Positions 61,995 through 64,000 of a DNA stretch of 64,000 nucleotides are shown piece after piece. Source of the DNA: Burkholderia sp. SRS-46 (lineage in GTDB: Bacteria; Pseudomonadota; Gammaproteobacteria; Burkholderiales; Burkholderiaceae). The notes beneath the pieces were generated by a model. It had not been told where the DNA came from, made no database searches, and was given only the letters and a program-made list of their open reading frames with translations. A program made the translations under genes and the position numbers. The DNA lies in assembly GCF_004343775.1 (NCBI RefSeq), contig NZ_PTXL01000009.1:124001-188000 (forward strand), given 5' to 3'. Position 1 is the stretch's first letter, and the number at the start of each line of letters is the position of its first letter.

Positions 61995-63065
61995 ATGAAA
62001 ACCCGCTTCCTCGTCACCGCCGCCGCACTCGCCACGCTCGCCAGCGCACCGGCCTTCGCCGGCTGGTCCGGCCACGGCACCGCCTACACACCGCGCGGTA
62101 CCTACAGCGGCGCGCACGCCGGCGCATGCGGCGGCGGCAGTTGCTCGCATGCGGGCGGCGTCATCGGCCCCGGCGGCGGCCTCGCGACCAACACGGGCAC
62201 CGTCAAGCGCACCGCGCCCGGCCAGTTCTCGAACAGCGGCACCTCGGTCGGCCCCAACGGCCGCTCGGTCCAGCACAGTGGCGACACGAGCTGCGCGAAC
62301 GGCACCTGCTCGCACACCGGTTCGATGACGGGCTCGGACGGCCGCAGCGCATCGACATCCGGCAGCGTGACGCGCAACGGCCCGGGCGAGTACACGTCGA
62401 ACGGCACGGTCACCGGGTCGGGCGGCAACACCGCAAGCCACACGGCATCGACGAATTGCGCGGGCTCGACCTGCTCGCGCTCGGGCACCGTGTCCGGCAC
62501 GGACGGCGCGCGCGTCGCGCATTCCGGCAGCGCGACGCGCGTCGCGCCGGGCGTCGTGACGACGTCGGGCAGCACGACCGTCGTGCACGGCGGCACGGTG
62601 TCGACCGGCGGCACGACGGTGATCCACGGCAGCACGGCGGCAACCGGCACGGTCACCGTCGCGGGTGCGACGATCGCCGTTGCGCCGGTGCCGTTGGCCG
62701 TGGCGGTTCCCGTGCCGGTGCCTGTCGCGCCGCCTCCGCCCGACGCAGTGGTCGTGACGGCACCGCCGCCGGTCGCAGTCGCCGTTGCTGCACCGGCACC
62801 CGCCCCAGCGCCTGCTGCCGTCATCGTCGCGCCGCCGCCCAAGACCGTCGTCGTGACGCCGCCGCCGAAAGTCGTGCACGTTGCGCCGCCGAAGGTCGTC
62901 TACGTCGCGCCGCCCCCGCCCAAGGTGCTGTATCTCGCACCGCCGCTGACCCGGTCGGTGTATGTCGCACCGCGTGCCGTGTACATCGCCCATCCGCCGC
63001 GCGCCGTCGTCTGGGTGCCGGGCCACTGGGCCGGCGGCCTCTGGGTGCCCGCTCACTGGGCGTAA
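61995..63065 (+). CDS. Secreted repeat protein with 55-residue Cys repeats and Val/Pro-rich tail
   Basis: The 356-residue protein has a Sec signal peptide (MKTRFLVTAAALATLASAPA, cleavage after AFA). The mature N-terminal region shows three repeats, each starting with a CxxxxCS motif: Cys45/50, Cys100/105 and Cys155/160, exactly 55 residues apart. These are rich in Gly, Ser and Thr. From about residue 220 the chain becomes Val/Ala/Pro-rich, and the end reads RAVVWVPGHWAGGLWVPAHW, like the YXWGXW-type tails. It is probably exported or surface-associated. Function unknown. It is followed by an EF-hand-like protein gene and a response regulator gene. Confidence 0.85.
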   Translation: MKTRFLVTAAALATLASAPAFAGWSGHGTAYTPRGTYSGAHAGACGGGSCSHAGGVIGPGGGLATNTGTVKRTAPGQFSNSGTSVGPNGRSVQHSGDTSCANGTCSHTGSMTGSDGRSASTSGSVTRNGPGEYTSNGTVTGSGGNTASHTASTNCAGSTCSRSGTVSGTDGARVAHSGSATRVAPGVVTTSGSTTVVHGGTVSTGGTTVIHGSTAATGTVTVAGATIAVAPVPLAVAVPVPVPVAPPPPDAVVVTAPPPVAVAVAAPAPAPAPAAVIVAPPPKTVVVTPPPKVVHVAPPKVVYVAPPPPKVLYLAPPLTRSVYVAPRAVYIAHPPRAVVWVPGHWAGGLWVPAHWA

Positions 63066-63167
63066 CCGGGCGCCTGCCCCGCATCCGCAACCGATTCGCT
63101 TCACGTTCCACCCGTTTCATCAACCACCCGGCCGGCGCAGACCGTCGGCCACGCAAGGAGAAACCCC

Positions 63168-63476
63168 ATGAAGTCCATCAAGAAGATGATTGCCGTCGTC
63201 GTTTTGTGTATCGTCTCAGCAGCAGCGTCGGCCCAGCAGATGCCGATGGGTGCGGCGAACGGCGGTGCACGCGTCGAGCGCGCGCTGGCGCAGTTGCAGG
63301 GCCGCTTCGCCAACGCGAACACGACGCACGACGGCAAGCTCACCCGCGAGCAGGCCGCCGCGGGGATGCCGATGGTTGCGCAGCATTTCGACGAGATCGA
63401 TGCGCAGCACCACGGCTACGTCACGCTCGCGCAGCTCGAAAACTTCATGCGGCAACGCATGGCGGCGGCCCGCTGA
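63168..63476 (+). CDS. Small secreted EF-hand-like protein
   Basis: The 102-residue protein has a signal peptide (MKSIKKMIAVVVLCIVSAAA, cleavage near ASAQQ) and two EF-hand-like loops, around NTTHDGKLTREQ (51-62) and DAQHHGYVTLAQ (78-89). Both loops depart from the calcium consensus: the twelfth position is Gln instead of Glu, and the second loop has His at position 5. Calcium binding would be weak or absent. It starts 102 bp after the repeat protein gene and is likely co-transcribed with it and with the response regulator that follows by 46 bp. Confidence 0.85.
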   Translation: MKSIKKMIAVVVLCIVSAAASAQQMPMGAANGGARVERALAQLQGRFANANTTHDGKLTREQAAAGMPMVAQHFDEIDAQHHGYVTLAQLENFMRQRMAAAR

Positions 63477-63522
63477 GCCCGGACGAAAGCCCACTCGCGC
63501 GGCCCGCACCGGGAGGCAGCCG

Positions 63523-64000
63523 ATGGAACAGTCCTGCAGGATCATCGTGCTCGACGACGAAGCGGAGCTGCGCAACATGCTGCAACGCTTCCTGACCGGC
63601 CACGGCTTCGAGGTTCGCGCGGTGGCCGACGGCAAGCGGCTCGACCGCCTGCTGCAGCGCGAGCCGTACGACCTGCTGGTGCTCGACCTGATGATGGAGC
63701 CCGAAGACGGCCTGAGCGTATGCCGCCGCCTGCGCGCGGAAGGCCAGACGCTGCCGATCCTGATGCTCACCGCGAAAGGCGACGCGGCGGACAAGGTCGT
63801 CGGCCTCGAGACGGGCGCCGACGACTACCTCGCGAAGCCGTTTCTCCCCGACGAACTCGTGGCCCGCGTCCGCGCGCTGCTGCGGCGGCAGAAGATGGCG
63901 GCCGGCGAGCCGACGGTGACGTCGCAGCGGCTGCGCTTCGGCGCGTTCACGTTCGATGTCGGCCAGCAGACGCTGATGCGCGACGGCACGCCCGTCGAGA
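63523..64000 (+). CDS. Response regulator, OmpR family, partial
   Basis: The visible 159 residues contain a receiver domain (RIIVLDDEAELRNMLQRFLT; phosphoacceptor Asp in LLVLDLMMEPEDG; Lys in DDYLAKPFLPDELVARVR) and the start of an OmpR-type winged helix (RLRFGAFTFDVGQQTLMRDG). The protein continues past the right edge. The ATG at 63523 is preceded by GGGAGG. It probably responds to a sensor kinase encoded beyond the window and may control the adjacent secreted-protein genes. Confidence 0.88.
   Translation, partial: MEQSCRIIVLDDEAELRNMLQRFLTGHGFEVRAVADGKRLDRLLQREPYDLLVLDLMMEPEDGLSVCRRLRAEGQTLPILMLTAKGDAADKVVGLETGADDYLAKPFLPDELVARVRALLRRQKMAAGEPTVTSQRLRFGAFTFDVGQQTLMRDGTPVE

Overview
The window is high-GC Gram-negative DNA whose gene content fits Burkholderia, probably a secondary chromosome of a Burkholderia cepacia complex-like strain. 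This is inferred from codon use, an OmpC-type porin, an RND pump set, CreBCD, and a dense mix of regulators and catabolic operons. No rRNA, tRNA or CRISPR array was seen. About 55 protein genes or gene remnants can be supported.

The left third (1-28 kb) is an accessory region. It opens with a luciferase-like flavin monooxygenase (cut by the window edge), a flavin reductase and a large divergent LAL/MalT-type LuxR regulator. Next is a nested insertion: an IS66-family element (4881-7353, genes tnpA, tnpB and tnpC, 8-bp target duplication) sits inside the transposase gene of an IS3-family element (4654-8338, 4-bp target duplication GATG). A two-gene unit follows, coding for a YhcG/DUF1016 PD-(D/E)XK nuclease and a membrane protein.

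The most striking object is a candidate Tn7/Tn5053-like transposon of about 17 kb (about 10907-27915). At its left end are a TnsB/TniA-like DDE transposase, a TnsC/TniB-like ATPase that overlaps it, and a third protein I cannot assign. The outer edges carry copies of CAACTAAAGTTG in opposite orientation: four at the left end, two at the right. The cargo is a complete tripartite RND efflux system (outer-membrane factor, membrane-fusion protein, permease) with a TetR regulator and two matching operators. It also holds a second and a third TetR gene, a short-chain dehydrogenase, a broken F420-reductase-like gene, a SAM methyltransferase and a thioredoxin-reductase-like flavoprotein.

From 28 kb onward the layout looks like ordinary chromosome. 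It holds an ArsR/Old Yellow Enzyme operon, a GNAT acetyltransferase, a LysE exporter, an alpha/beta hydrolase and a PI-PLC-like protein. A LacI regulator follows, with a binding-protein-dependent sugar importer (two permeases and a binding protein, no ATPase nearby) and a perfect 20-bp palindrome in front of it. Next is an amine or amino-acid catabolic block: porin, AraC regulator, DUF3156 protein, APC permease, class III aminotransferase, aldehyde dehydrogenase and a LuxR-type regulator. Four promoters in this block share one sequence box at the same distance from a likely -10 element, which suggests a single regulon.

The remaining genes are an unknown lipoprotein/helical-protein pair, a YpfJ-type metallopeptidase, RtcB RNA ligase, two LysR regulators (one divergent from an MFS pump), CreB-CreC-CreD, a sterol-desaturase-family enzyme, a secreted protein with an exact 55-residue repeat, a degenerate EF-hand protein, and a response regulator cut by the right edge.
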